A stretch of DNA of 7,657 nt from contig JBKPMF010000199.1 of the NCBI GenBank assembly GCA_046732015.1, forward strand, positions 1 through 7,657. The letters are read 5' to 3'. This stretch comes from JAOUEA01 sp046732015 (lineage in GTDB: Bacteria > Actinomycetota > UBA4738 > HRBIN12). Below are positions 1 through 7,221 of the stretch, in pieces. The position numbers and the translations under genes are program-made. The notes below the pieces were generated by a model. It did not search any database, was not told where the DNA came from, and saw only the letters and a list, made by a program, of their open reading frames with translations. Numbering within the stretch: position 1 is the stretch's first letter; the number at the start of each line of letters is the position of its first letter.

Positions 1-139
1 CACGTGGTGGGAGTCCCTGCACCGCGCCCAGCGCGGCGAGACCCCCACGCTGCTGGGTCCCTCGGGCCCCGAGTGGCGTCGCAAGTGGGAGGGCTCACGT
101 CCACTCGAGCGGCGCGGCCCCGACAAGACCTGGAAGTGA
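1..139 (+). CDS. C-terminal tail of an unrecognised protein (5' partial)
   Basis: An open frame enters from the left edge (first full codon at base 2) and ends in TGA at 137-139, giving 45 residues. I do not recognise the family. The tail has five tryptophans (two adjacent at its start, one closing the end as TWK) and is rich in Arg, Gly and Pro, with a soluble, basic character and no membrane segment. The case for real coding is compositional and positional: 40 of 45 codons end in G or C, which the frame starting at base 1 does not match, and the stop lies only 3 bases before the GTG of the TetR gene, whose ribosome binding site lies inside this tail. That spacing suggests the two genes are co-transcribed. 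No function is assigned. Confidence 0.6.
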   Translation, partial: TWWESLHRAQRGETPTLLGPSGPEWRRKWEGSRPLERRGPDKTWK

Positions 140-142
140 GCG

Positions 143-751
143 GTGCCACGCACCGGCGGTGAGGAACGTCGCGTCACGATCGTCGAGGAGGCGATCCGGC
201 AGATCGGACGCGACGGCTACCGCGGCGCCAGCCTCGACAACATCGCGACGGCGGTGGGGGTGCGCAAGCAGACGCTGCTCTACTACTTCCCCACGAAGGA
301 CGCGTTGCTCGAGGCGTGCCTGTCCGCGGCCGGGAAACGCCTCGCTCGCGAGATCGCGGGGGCGCTCGCGGGCAAGGAGAGCTACTGGGACCGGGCCGAG
401 GCGGTGATCCACGCGGTCTTCCGGCTGGCGAGCGATTGGCCGGAGTTCCCGATGTTCATCCGCGAGGCCGGCCGGCTCGGCCCCGATGCGTTCGATCGAT
501 TCGCCGGGGTGCTCGATCCCATGCGCCAGCGCGCGATCGACTTCCTGCAGGCCGGCATGGACAACGGTGAGATCCGCAAACAGGATCCGGCGCTGCTGCT
601 GTTCACGCTGTATACGGCCGTGGTGGGTTCACTCACCGAGGCGAGCGTCCTCAACGCGGTGGTGGGCGCCGACTCGAGTCGCGCCTCGTTGCGCAAGCGA
701 GAGCGCGAGGTGGTGCTGTTCGTGCGCGCCGCCCTGCGCCCGGTGGACTGA
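143..751 (+). CDS. TetR/AcrR-family transcriptional regulator
   Basis: This 202-residue protein has the size and layout of a TetR-family repressor, a dimeric cytoplasmic DNA-binding protein released from its operator by a small ligand. Residues about 10-57 form the DNA-binding domain: a first helix (IVEEAIRQIGRDGY), then the helix-turn-helix at about 31-50 with SLDNIATAVGV and the typical TLLYYFPTKDALL ending. Residues 58-202 are a variable, mostly helical ligand-binding and dimerisation region, so the ligand cannot be read from sequence. The start is GTG at 143, with GGAAG at 132-136 six bases upstream. The gene begins 3 bases after the preceding frame and is followed 55 bases later by the cyclase fusion gene on the same strand. 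The preceding gene, itself and the cyclase gene are all possible targets. Family assignment is secure; target and effector are unknown. Confidence 0.93.
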   Translation: MPRTGGEERRVTIVEEAIRQIGRDGYRGASLDNIATAVGVRKQTLLYYFPTKDALLEACLSAAGKRLAREIAGALAGKESYWDRAEAVIHAVFRLASDWPEFPMFIREAGRLGPDAFDRFAGVLDPMRQRAIDFLQAGMDNGEIRKQDPALLLFTLYTAVVGSLTEASVLNAVVGADSSRASLRKREREVVLFVRAALRPVD

Positions 752-762
752 GGCGCGCCGTC

Positions 763-786
763 GACCGGGATTGTCGCTGGCCGGTC
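763..786. promoter_or_regulatory. Inverted repeat between the TetR gene and the cyclase gene (possible operator)
   Basis: Perfect 6-base arms GACCGG (763-768) and CCGGTC (781-786) are separated by 12 bases. The 24-base element lies in the only noncoding gap of the plus-strand block, directly before the ribosome binding site of the cyclase fusion gene. Position and overall size would suit a TetR-type operator or a small stem-loop. Such short GC-rich arms also arise easily by chance in this DNA, and no clear -35/-10 promoter pair is visible around it. Confidence 0.2.
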
Positions 787-792
787 CCTGAC

Positions 793-797
793 GGAGG
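793..797 (+). promoter_or_regulatory. Ribosome binding site that decides the start of the cyclase fusion gene
   Basis: GGAGG directly abuts the ATG at 798, which leaves no spacer and makes that ATG an unlikely start. The same site is 9 bases from the in-frame GTG at 807, an optimal distance, and 15 bases from the in-frame ATG at 813. I therefore prefer the GTG at 807. The three alternatives differ only by a few residues ahead of the cyclase domain. Confidence 0.6.
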
Positions 798-806
798 ATG
801 GCAGCG

Positions 807-3800
807 GTGAGCATGCGCGAGGAACGGCGGGTCGTGACCGCGGTCTTCGCCGACCTCGTCGGTTCGACGGCGCTCGGTGAACGGCTGGATCCCGAGGAGT
901 TGAAGCTCGTCGTGGGCGAGGCCGTCTCGCGCATGGTGGTCGCGGTCGAGGCGTTCGATGGCCACGTGAAGGACCTCGCCGGCGACGGCGTACTGGCGAT
1001 CTTCGGGGCGCCCACCTCGCACGAGGACGATGCGGAACGAGCCGTCCGCGCGGGCCTGCGGATCGTCGAGGAGATCGCGGCGTTCGGCCAGGAGATCGAG
1101 CGGTCCTGGGGCGTCGCCGAGGTGGATGTCCGCGTGGGGATCGACACCGGCCCGGTCGTGACTGGAGCGATCGGCGCCGGGAGTCGCGTCGAGTACTCGG
1201 CGCTCGGCGACGCGGTCAATACCGCGTCCCGGCTGCAAGGCCAGGCGGTGCCCGGCACCGTGCTCGTGGGCGCGGAGACCCATCGGGCGGTGGCGGATTC
1301 CTTCACGTGGGGACCGGTGCGAGAGCTCACCCTGAAGGGCAAGGGATCGCCGGTCGAGGCCTATCCCGTGGCGGGGGTCACCGGCGCGACGCCGGGCCCG
1401 TCCCGCGGACGGCGGGTACCGATGATCGGCCGGGAGGCCGAGCTGGCGGCAGTGGACTCACTGGTGGAAGGGGTCGTGCTCGGCGGCTCCGGCGCCATCC
1501 TCTACCTGTCGGGGGAACCGGGGATCGGCAAGACCCGGATGATGCAGGAGCTCCGCGAGCTGGTCCGAGGGGCGCAGCCGGCCCAGGGTCGTTCGCTCTG
1601 GCTCGAGGGCCGGTGCGTCAGCTACGGCGAATCGATGTCGTACTGGCCCTTCCGTGACCTCCTCCGGTCCTGGCTGGGCGTGGCGCCCGACGATCCCGAC
1701 CTCCGCGTGACGATCGCCTTGCGGCGCGCGGTCGACCGTCTGTTCGGCGCGCGTGCCGGCGAGCTCACCCCGTACCTCGGCGCACTCCTCGAGCTGTCGT
1801 TCGGACCGGATGCCGATGCCAAGCTCGCCGAGCTCTCGCCGGAGGCCGCACAGTTCCGAACGTTCGAGGTCGTGCGTCACCTGATCGAGCGCCTCGCCGA
1901 GGATGGGCCGGTGGTGATGGCGTTCGAGGACCTGCATTGGGCCGACGCCACCTCCCTGCTGCTGCTGGAACAGCTGTTCGCCGAAACGGAGTCCCTGCCG
2001 CTGTTGATCGTCTGCACCGGACGTCCTGAGCGCGACCACCCATCGTGGCGATTGAAGGACGAGACCGCGCGGACGATGCCCCACCGGTTCCGGGAGATCG
2101 CCTTGGAGTCCCTGTCCGGCGACTCGGGCTCGGAACTCCTGACGGCGCTGGTCGGCCACGACACGTTGCCGGCGGCCACAGCCGAGCGCGTGCTCGCGTC
2201 CGCCGACGGCAACCCGTTCTTCCTGGAGGAGATCGTGCGCTCGTTGCAGGACGCCGGGGCGCTCGTGTCGACGGAGGAGGGACTGCGGTTCGACCACGAG
2301 GTCGACGTGGAGATCCCGCCCACCGTGGAGAAGGTGATCCTGGCCCGTATCGATCGGCTCGAACCGTTTCCACGCCAGGCGTTGCTGGCCGCCTCGGTCC
2401 TCGGCCGTCGGTTCAGCCTCTCGCTCCTGGAAGCGGTCGCGGACGACTCGGGGATCCGCTCGGCGCTGTCGGAGCTGCAGCGGCTGGACTTCGTGCGCGA
2501 GGGCCGTCGGTGGCCCGAGCCCGAGTTCCGGTTCAAGCACGCGCTGATCCAGGAAGCCGCGTACCGAACGCTGGTGACCGAAGACCGAACCCGGTTGCAC
2601 CGCAAGGCGGCCGAGACCCTGGAGGCCCAGCGAGGCGAGGGTTCGCGAGAGATCGCCGGGCTGTTGGCCCATCACTGGCTCGGCGCCGCCGACGAGGACA
2701 AGGCCGTCCGCTACCTCACCTTGGCGGGTGACCGTGCCCGTCAGGAGTACGCGCTCGACGAGGCGGTCGCCTACTACCGGGAGCTGCTGCCCCTGCTGGA
2801 GCGGCGCGGTGAGGGGCAGGAGATCGCGCTCGGGCTCTTCAAGCTGGCGCTCGCCTTGCACATGGCGCTGCGGTTCTCGGAAGCCGACGCGACCTACCAG
2901 CGGGCCTTCGAGCATTGGACACCGCCGGCCCCGGTCGAGGCGAACGCCACCCTGCGTATCGCCAGCAGTTTCCTGCCCAACGACCCCGATCCGCGTTCTG
3001 CGATCGCCTGGCCGAACATCCAACTGTGCATGCAGTTGTTCGACCGGCTCGTCGAGCAGTGGCCGGAGCGCACGATCGTGCCGTCGCTGGCCGACCGATG
3101 GGACATCTCCGCCGACGGCCTCCGGTATGTGTTCCATCTGCGGGAAGGTCTGCGCTGGTCCGACGGCACGCCGCTCACGGCCGGTGACGTCGAGTTCGGC
3201 ATCAAACGGGTGCTCGATCCGGATGCCCCCGGGTCGTCGGTCGCCGTGTACTTCGCGTTGGAGCACGGGCAGGAGCGCTACCTGGGCTCCCCCGATGAGG
3301 ACCGCATCGGTGTGCGCGCGTTGGACGATCGCACCGTGGAGTTCCGGCTGGTGGCGCCCGCGCCGTACTTCATGAGCGTGATGAATCGTCCCGACGGGGG
3401 CCCGCAACCTCGCCACGCGATCGATGGCAACGATGGCGACTGGACCCAGCTCGGATCGCAGGTCGTGTCGGGGGCGTTCCGTGTCGACGAACGCGGAACC
3501 GACCGACTCGTGTTGCAGCGCCGGGACGACTACACCGGTCCGCGGGGCGGCAACGTCGAACGCGTGGAGATCGTCGCCGAACCCATCACCACGTCCGTCG
3601 AGGCGTTCGCCCGAGACGAGGTCGACCTCGTGTCGGTGCGGTACACGCCACGACTCGCCGATGTCGCCCCGGCCGACGTGCCCGACGCCCGGCTCGGACC
3701 GGCGGCGTGGTCGGGCTACCTCGCGTTCGACCACCAGGAACCCCCCACCTCCGACGTGGATCTGCGTCTCGCCTTGGCCTATGCGGTGGATCGCGATGCG

Positions 3801-4418
3801 ATCTCGGCGGTCCTGCCGATCAACATGGTGGTGGCCACCGGCGGCATCGTGCCCCCCGCGCTCCAGGGGCACACGCCCGATATCTCGCTGCGGTTCGATC
3901 CCGATCTGGCTCGGGAGGCCCTCGAGCGTTCGGGGTTCGACGGAGCGCTGACGGTCGCCTGCCTGGACGAGGACGAGATGCTGGTGGCGCCCATCCTCGG
4001 GTCCTGGCGCACGATCCTGGGGCTGGACGTCCAGGTGCGAGCGTGGCGGCGCAGCGAGATCGCCACGATGCCGCCGCCCCGACAGCTGGCGCCGATCTAC
4101 CTCACCGGATGGCTGCCGGGCTACGCCGACCCCGAATACTTCCTGCGGCTGCTGTTCCAGTCCGACAGCCGCACCAACGAGGGTGGGTTCGCCTCCGAGG
4201 CCTTCGACCAGCTGATCGAACGGGCCCGCCAGGAACGAAGCGACCGCAGCCGCTTGGACCTGTTCCACCAGGCTGACCGGATGGCGGTGGTGGAGCGCGT
4301 GGCGGTCATCCCCGTCGTCTACGGACGCAGCATGTCGCAGGTGAAGCCGCGCGTGCACGGTTGGTGGGAGTTCGGCAAGTCCTCGGCCAACTTCGCCGAC
4401 CTCCTAGTCGACCCCTGA
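807..4418 (+). CDS. Adenylate cyclase - STAND/AAA ATPase - cytosolic solute-binding (SBP_bac_5) fusion protein
   Basis: A single frame of 1,203 residues from the preferred GTG start (1,206 from the ATG at 798). Residues 7-190 are a class III nucleotide cyclase domain with metal-binding D16 and D60, K55 and D135 (the ATP-selecting pair) and N138/R142 in GDAVNTASRL; all catalytic positions are present, so it probably makes cAMP. Residues about 204-600 are a signalling ATPase with Walker A GEPGIGKT at 236-243, Walker B ending E374-D375, and a helical part from about 504. Residues 629-704 look like TPR-type helical repeats. Residues 709-1203 are a full SBP_bac_5 domain, including LREGLRWSDGTPLTAGDV, the AYAVDRDAI helix and TGWLPGYADPEYFL. 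No signal peptide or membrane helix is seen, so the binding domain should be cytosolic. The N-terminal half resembles the large mycobacterial cyclase-ATPase regulators (Rv0386 type), with an SBP where those have LuxR HTH. Ligand and output are inferences. Confidence 0.93.
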   Translation: MSMREERRVVTAVFADLVGSTALGERLDPEELKLVVGEAVSRMVVAVEAFDGHVKDLAGDGVLAIFGAPTSHEDDAERAVRAGLRIVEEIAAFGQEIERSWGVAEVDVRVGIDTGPVVTGAIGAGSRVEYSALGDAVNTASRLQGQAVPGTVLVGAETHRAVADSFTWGPVRELTLKGKGSPVEAYPVAGVTGATPGPSRGRRVPMIGREAELAAVDSLVEGVVLGGSGAILYLSGEPGIGKTRMMQELRELVRGAQPAQGRSLWLEGRCVSYGESMSYWPFRDLLRSWLGVAPDDPDLRVTIALRRAVDRLFGARAGELTPYLGALLELSFGPDADAKLAELSPEAAQFRTFEVVRHLIERLAEDGPVVMAFEDLHWADATSLLLLEQLFAETESLPLLIVCTGRPERDHPSWRLKDETARTMPHRFREIALESLSGDSGSELLTALVGHDTLPAATAERVLASADGNPFFLEEIVRSLQDAGALVSTEEGLRFDHEVDVEIPPTVEKVILARIDRLEPFPRQALLAASVLGRRFSLSLLEAVADDSGIRSALSELQRLDFVREGRRWPEPEFRFKHALIQEAAYRTLVTEDRTRLHRKAAETLEAQRGEGSREIAGLLAHHWLGAADEDKAVRYLTLAGDRARQEYALDEAVAYYRELLPLLERRGEGQEIALGLFKLALALHMALRFSEADATYQRAFEHWTPPAPVEANATLRIASSFLPNDPDPRSAIAWPNIQLCMQLFDRLVEQWPERTIVPSLADRWDISADGLRYVFHLREGLRWSDGTPLTAGDVEFGIKRVLDPDAPGSSVAVYFALEHGQERYLGSPDEDRIGVRALDDRTVEFRLVAPAPYFMSVMNRPDGGPQPRHAIDGNDGDWTQLGSQVVSGAFRVDERGTDRLVLQRRDDYTGPRGGNVERVEIVAEPITTSVEAFARDEVDLVSVRYTPRLADVAPADVPDARLGPAAWSGYLAFDHQEPPTSDVDLRLALAYAVDRDAISAVLPINMVVATGGIVPPALQGHTPDISLRFDPDLAREALERSGFDGALTVACLDEDEMLVAPILGSWRTILGLDVQVRAWRRSEIATMPPPRQLAPIYLTGWLPGYADPEYFLRLLFQSDSRTNEGGFASEAFDQLIERARQERSDRSRLDLFHQADRMAVVERVAVIPVVYGRSMSQVKPRVHGWWEFGKSSANFADLLVDP

Positions 4419-4452
4419 GCTATCGCTGACCAACCCCTTGACCTGGGGGGCG

Positions 4453-5130
4453 CTACAACCCGGGGAACTCGTCCTCGGCGAAGTCCCCCAAGACGTGATC
4501 GGCGCCGGTATCTTGCAGTCGGTCGACGGAGTAGTCGCCGGTGGCCACCGCCACGCTGACCGCCCCCACCGCCTTCGCGGCCTCGACGTCTCGGGGAGTG
4601 TCACCGACCACGACGATCGTCGACCGTTCGATCGACGTGCCCTGCATCGTTTCGGCGCGCGCGATCGCCGCGAGGGTCAGCTCGGCGCGGTCGGCGGAGT
4701 CGGTGCCGTACCCCCCGAACGCGAAGTACGGGTTGAGGTTGGCTCGGTCGATCTTGATCCGAGCGGCTCCTTCGATGTTGCCGGTCACCAGACCGAGCAG
4801 TGAGCCGGCCTCGGAGAGGCGCTCGAGCGTTCGGATCACGCCGTCGAACCGGTGATAGTTGGGCGAGTTGGCCACCTCGATCGGCAGTTCCATCAGGTAA
4901 GCCATGATCAGGCGTGAGAGCTCCTGCTGGTTCGGTTGCCGGCCGAGCACCCCTTCGAACACCGCGCGTCCCACGACCGGGTCGGTCATGCCGCTCTCGG
5001 AGAACGCCGTGATGTCGGCCTCGCGGTCATGGAGCTTGCGGAACGCCCGGCCCCAGCTCCGAGCTCCGGCGCCACCGGTGGTGATCAACGTGCCGTCGAT
5101 GTCGAACAACACGACCGCGGGAGCGGCCAC
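4453..5130 (-). CDS. HAD-superfamily hydrolase, phosphoglycolate phosphatase-like
   Basis: A cytoplasmic haloacid dehalogenase-fold hydrolase of 225 residues, probably an Mg-dependent phosphatase of a small metabolite. Visible motifs: motif I DIDGT with nucleophile D10 and acid/base D12; a helical cap at about 15-95; motif II VTGN with T116; a basic motif III residue that is either K126 or R148; motif IV GDTPRD with D177 and D181. The frame is open up to a GTG at 5166, but I prefer the GTG at 5130. It puts motif I nine residues from the N-terminus as usual, leaves 1 base after the stop of the upstream gene instead of a 35-base overlap, and has GGAG (5144-5141) ten bases ahead. This is the last gene of the pgi-zwf operon and ends in TAG, 34 bases from the convergent cyclase fusion gene. 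The substrate cannot be read from sequence; a sugar phosphate or a phosphoglycolate repair role is possible. Confidence 0.9.
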   Translation of the reverse strand: MAAPAVVLFDIDGTLITTGGAGARSWGRAFRKLHDREADITAFSESGMTDPVVGRAVFEGVLGRQPNQQELSRLIMAYLMELPIEVANSPNYHRFDGVIRTLERLSEAGSLLGLVTGNIEGAARIKIDRANLNPYFAFGGYGTDSADRAELTLAAIARAETMQGTSIERSTIVVVGDTPRDVEAAKAVGAVSVAVATGDYSVDRLQDTGADHVLGDFAEDEFPGL

Positions 5131-5131
5131 G

Positions 5132-5770
5132 TCAGCGGGTCTCCAACACGGCACGGGCCGGGCCACCGTCGCCGTCCACGATCCGCAGCGGCAAGACGGT
5201 CAGGTGATATGGGCCGGGGTCCGCCATCCCCAGGTCGAGCCCTTCGACGATCACGACGCCGTGCGACAGCAGTTCGTGATGCGTGGGATGTCCGGGCGAG
5301 CCCTGCCGTTCGATGCCGAGGAAGTCGGTCCCGATCAACCGGATCCCGTGAGCCACCACCCATCGCGCCGCGTCCGGCCCCAGGCAGACGTACTCCTTCG
5401 GGAACTTCACGGGAAGCCGGCGCCACAGGTCCGAGTTGTCGGTGCGGAGCAGCACGCGCTCGGCGCCCGCCGGGATCGCGAGCGCTTCCATCTCCTCGGC
5501 GGTCAGTTCCCCCTGACGACCTCGAGCGTCCACTACGACGCAGTCGCCCACGAGCACGTCGAGCGCCACGCGGTCGATCCCGGCGCCCCCCTCCACGAAG
5601 TGCACGGGCGGATCCACATGGGTGCCCGAGTGCGTGCCGATCAGCAGTTCGCTCACGTTCGAGCCGTCGCCGTCGGCGATCCGTTGGAACGGCGTGACGG
5701 TGGCCTCGGGATTGCCCGGCCACGTGAGCAGGTCGGGTCCGATCGGGAGCGAGATGTCGATGAACGCCAT
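5132..5770 (-). CDS. Cyclase family / kynurenine formamidase-like metal-dependent hydrolase
   Basis: A 212-residue soluble protein of the cyclase family (Pfam PF04199), whose studied members include bacterial kynurenine formamidase (KynB) and isatin hydrolase; they use a divalent metal to hydrolyse amide or cyclic amide bonds. The signature HSGTHVDPPVHF is intact at 47-58, giving metal-site residues H47, H51, D53 and H57. The second conserved region matches the family as well: GTD at 147-149, then H164 ahead of ELL and E176 in VIVEGL. The frame is open up to 5815, but the ATG at 5770 is preferred: it overlaps the zwf stop by one base (TGATG), has a weak GGGA 8 bases upstream, and starts right at the family's first strand (FIDISLPIG). 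No tryptophan catabolism gene is nearby, so I do not call it kynB. Its place after pgi and zwf leaves the substrate open. Confidence 0.88.
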   Translation of the reverse strand: MAFIDISLPIGPDLLTWPGNPEATVTPFQRIADGDGSNVSELLIGTHSGTHVDPPVHFVEGGAGIDRVALDVLVGDCVVVDARGRQGELTAEEMEALAIPAGAERVLLRTDNSDLWRRLPVKFPKEYVCLGPDAARWVVAHGIRLIGTDFLGIERQGSPGHPTHHELLSHGVVIVEGLDLGMADPGPYHLTVLPLRIVDGDGGPARAVLETR

Positions 5771-7221
5771 CAGTGGTGTCCCATCGTGCCATCGGCACGC
5801 GTGCGCAGGTGCCATTCGTGCGGTTCGATCAGCCGGTCAGCTCGCGAGGGACCCCACGACCCCTGCGCGTAGTGGAACAGCGGTGGTGGCTCCTGCAGCA
5901 TCGGCGTCACCACCTCCCACGCTCGATCGACAGAGTCGGCTCGGTTGAACAGGGTGTGGTCGCCGTCCATCGCGTCGTGCAACAGGCGTTCGTAGGCCTC
6001 GGCCGACGCGTTCGCGAACGACTGGTCGTAGTCGAAGTCCATGCGCACGGTCTGGAGCTGGTAGCCGGGGCCGGGCGTCTTGGCCTGGAACGCGAGCGAG
6101 ATCCCCTCGTCGGGCTGCACCCGGATCGTCAGATGGTTCGACGGGATGTGCTCCAGTTCCAGATCCCGGAACAGGTAGTCGGGCGCCTGGCGGAACACGA
6201 CGGTGATCTCCGTGTTGCGGATCGGGAGCTTCTTGCCGTGCCGGAGGTAGAACGGCACACCGTCCCACCGCCAGTTGTCGATCCACATCCGGGCGGCGAC
6301 GAACGTCTCGACCTGGCTCTTGGGATCGACCCCTTCCTCCTGCCGGTAGCCGTCGTATTGACCGCGAACGACGTCGGCGGGATCGATCGGACGCATCGCG
6401 CGCAGCAGCTTCACCTTCTCGTCGCGGAACGCTTCGGCGTCCAGGGACCGGGGGGGCTCCATGGCGAGGAACGCGATCACCTGCAGCATGTGGTTCTGGA
6501 GCAGGTCGCGGGTGGCGCCCGCGTGCTCGTAGTAGCCCGCGCGACCCTCGACGCCGATCGACTCGGCCACCGTGAGCTGCACCGAGTCGACCGCGTCGCG
6601 GTTCCAGACCCGTTCCCAGATCGAGTTCGCGAACCGGAACACCACCAGGTTCTGAACGGTCTCCTTGCCCAGGTAGTGGTCGATCCGGAAGATCTGCTCC
6701 TCGGTGAAGCCCTCGTAGAGCGCCTGCGTGAGGGCTTTCGCCGACTCGAGCGAATCACCGTACGGCTTCTCGACCACCAGGCGAGCGAGCTCGCTGTTGA
6801 GGCCGGCGGCATCGAGCGATCGCGCGATCACCGGGAACAAGGTAGGAGGCACCGCCATGTAGAACAGCCGGCACCCGTCGCACCCGTGGACCCGATCGGC
6901 TTCCTCCAGGACCTCGCCCAGCCGCTTCATCGCCTCGGGGTCCTCGAACGAGCCCATGATGTACCGGAACTTCGGTTCGAGCGCATTCCATACCGCCTCG
7001 TCGATCGGCCGGCGTGAGTGCTCCTCGATCGCATCGCGGGCGTGCTGACGGAAGCGCTCGTCGTCCATGTCCGACGAGGCGAACCCGATCACCTCGTATG
7101 CCGGCGGGAGCAGGCCGTCGACCGCCAGGTTGTAGATCGCCGGCAGGATCTTCTTCTTCGCGAGGTCGCCGCTGGCGCCGAACACGACGATGGCTTGCGG
7201 GATCGGTGGATGCAGCGTCAT
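5770..7221 (-). CDS. zwf: Glucose-6-phosphate 1-dehydrogenase
   Basis: Catalyses oxidation of glucose 6-phosphate to 6-phosphogluconolactone with reduction of NADP+ (or NAD+), the entry step of the oxidative pentose phosphate pathway in the cytoplasm. The 483 residues match the family's usual length and are intact end to end. The N-terminal Rossmann fold carries GASGDLA at 15-21; EKPYG (151-155) precedes the signature RIDHYLGKE (179-187), and QNH supplies H244. D181 and H244 correspond to the catalytic Asp/His pair of the Leuconostoc enzyme, and H182 and K186 to its substrate-phosphate and substrate-binding residues. The ATG start at 7221 has a strong GGAAGG (7236-7231) nine bases upstream and overlaps the pgi stop in an ATGA, so translation is probably coupled. 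opcA, gnd and pgl, common partners in actinobacteria, are not in this window. Cofactor preference was not determined. Confidence 0.98.
   Translation of the reverse strand: MTLHPPIPQAIVVFGASGDLAKKKILPAIYNLAVDGLLPPAYEVIGFASSDMDDERFRQHARDAIEEHSRRPIDEAVWNALEPKFRYIMGSFEDPEAMKRLGEVLEEADRVHGCDGCRLFYMAVPPTLFPVIARSLDAAGLNSELARLVVEKPYGDSLESAKALTQALYEGFTEEQIFRIDHYLGKETVQNLVVFRFANSIWERVWNRDAVDSVQLTVAESIGVEGRAGYYEHAGATRDLLQNHMLQVIAFLAMEPPRSLDAEAFRDEKVKLLRAMRPIDPADVVRGQYDGYRQEEGVDPKSQVETFVAARMWIDNWRWDGVPFYLRHGKKLPIRNTEITVVFRQAPDYLFRDLELEHIPSNHLTIRVQPDEGISLAFQAKTPGPGYQLQTVRMDFDYDQSFANASAEAYERLLHDAMDGDHTLFNRADSVDRAWEVVTPMLQEPPPLFHYAQGSWGPSRADRLIEPHEWHLRTRADGTMGHH

Noticed and set aside
752..759. Perfect 8-base palindrome GGCGCGCC just after the TetR stop codon.
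   Set aside because: All-GC palindromes of this size are expected by chance in such DNA and no promoter or repeat partner accompanies it.
1458..4358. Very long open frame (966 codons) on the minus strand opposite the cyclase fusion gene.
   Set aside because: It is antisense to a gene with clear domains, shows low-complexity Arg/Gly/His-rich translation with no recognisable motif, and is a common by-product of high-GC codon usage.
2931..4418. Reading the solute-binding domain as a separate exported transporter component misjoined by annotation.
   Set aside because: The frame is continuous through the junction with no stop, no internal ribosome binding site with start near the domain boundary, and no signal peptide or lipobox where one would be needed.
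4419..4452. Possible bidirectional terminator between the convergent cyclase fusion and HAD genes (CCCC at 4434-4437 facing GGGG at 4445-4448).
   Set aside because: The stem is only 4 base pairs with a 7-base loop and no T-run on either strand; too weak to call.
6450..6456. Run of seven G bases inside zwf, a possible frameshift site or sequencing error.
   Set aside because: The reading frame continues with family-like sequence on both sides (MEPPRSLD, then FRDEKVKLLRAM), so no shift is indicated.
5773..7017. Long plus-strand open frame (414 codons) opposite zwf.
   Set aside because: zwf on the other strand has all family motifs; the antisense translation has no recognisable domain and is explained by GC bias.
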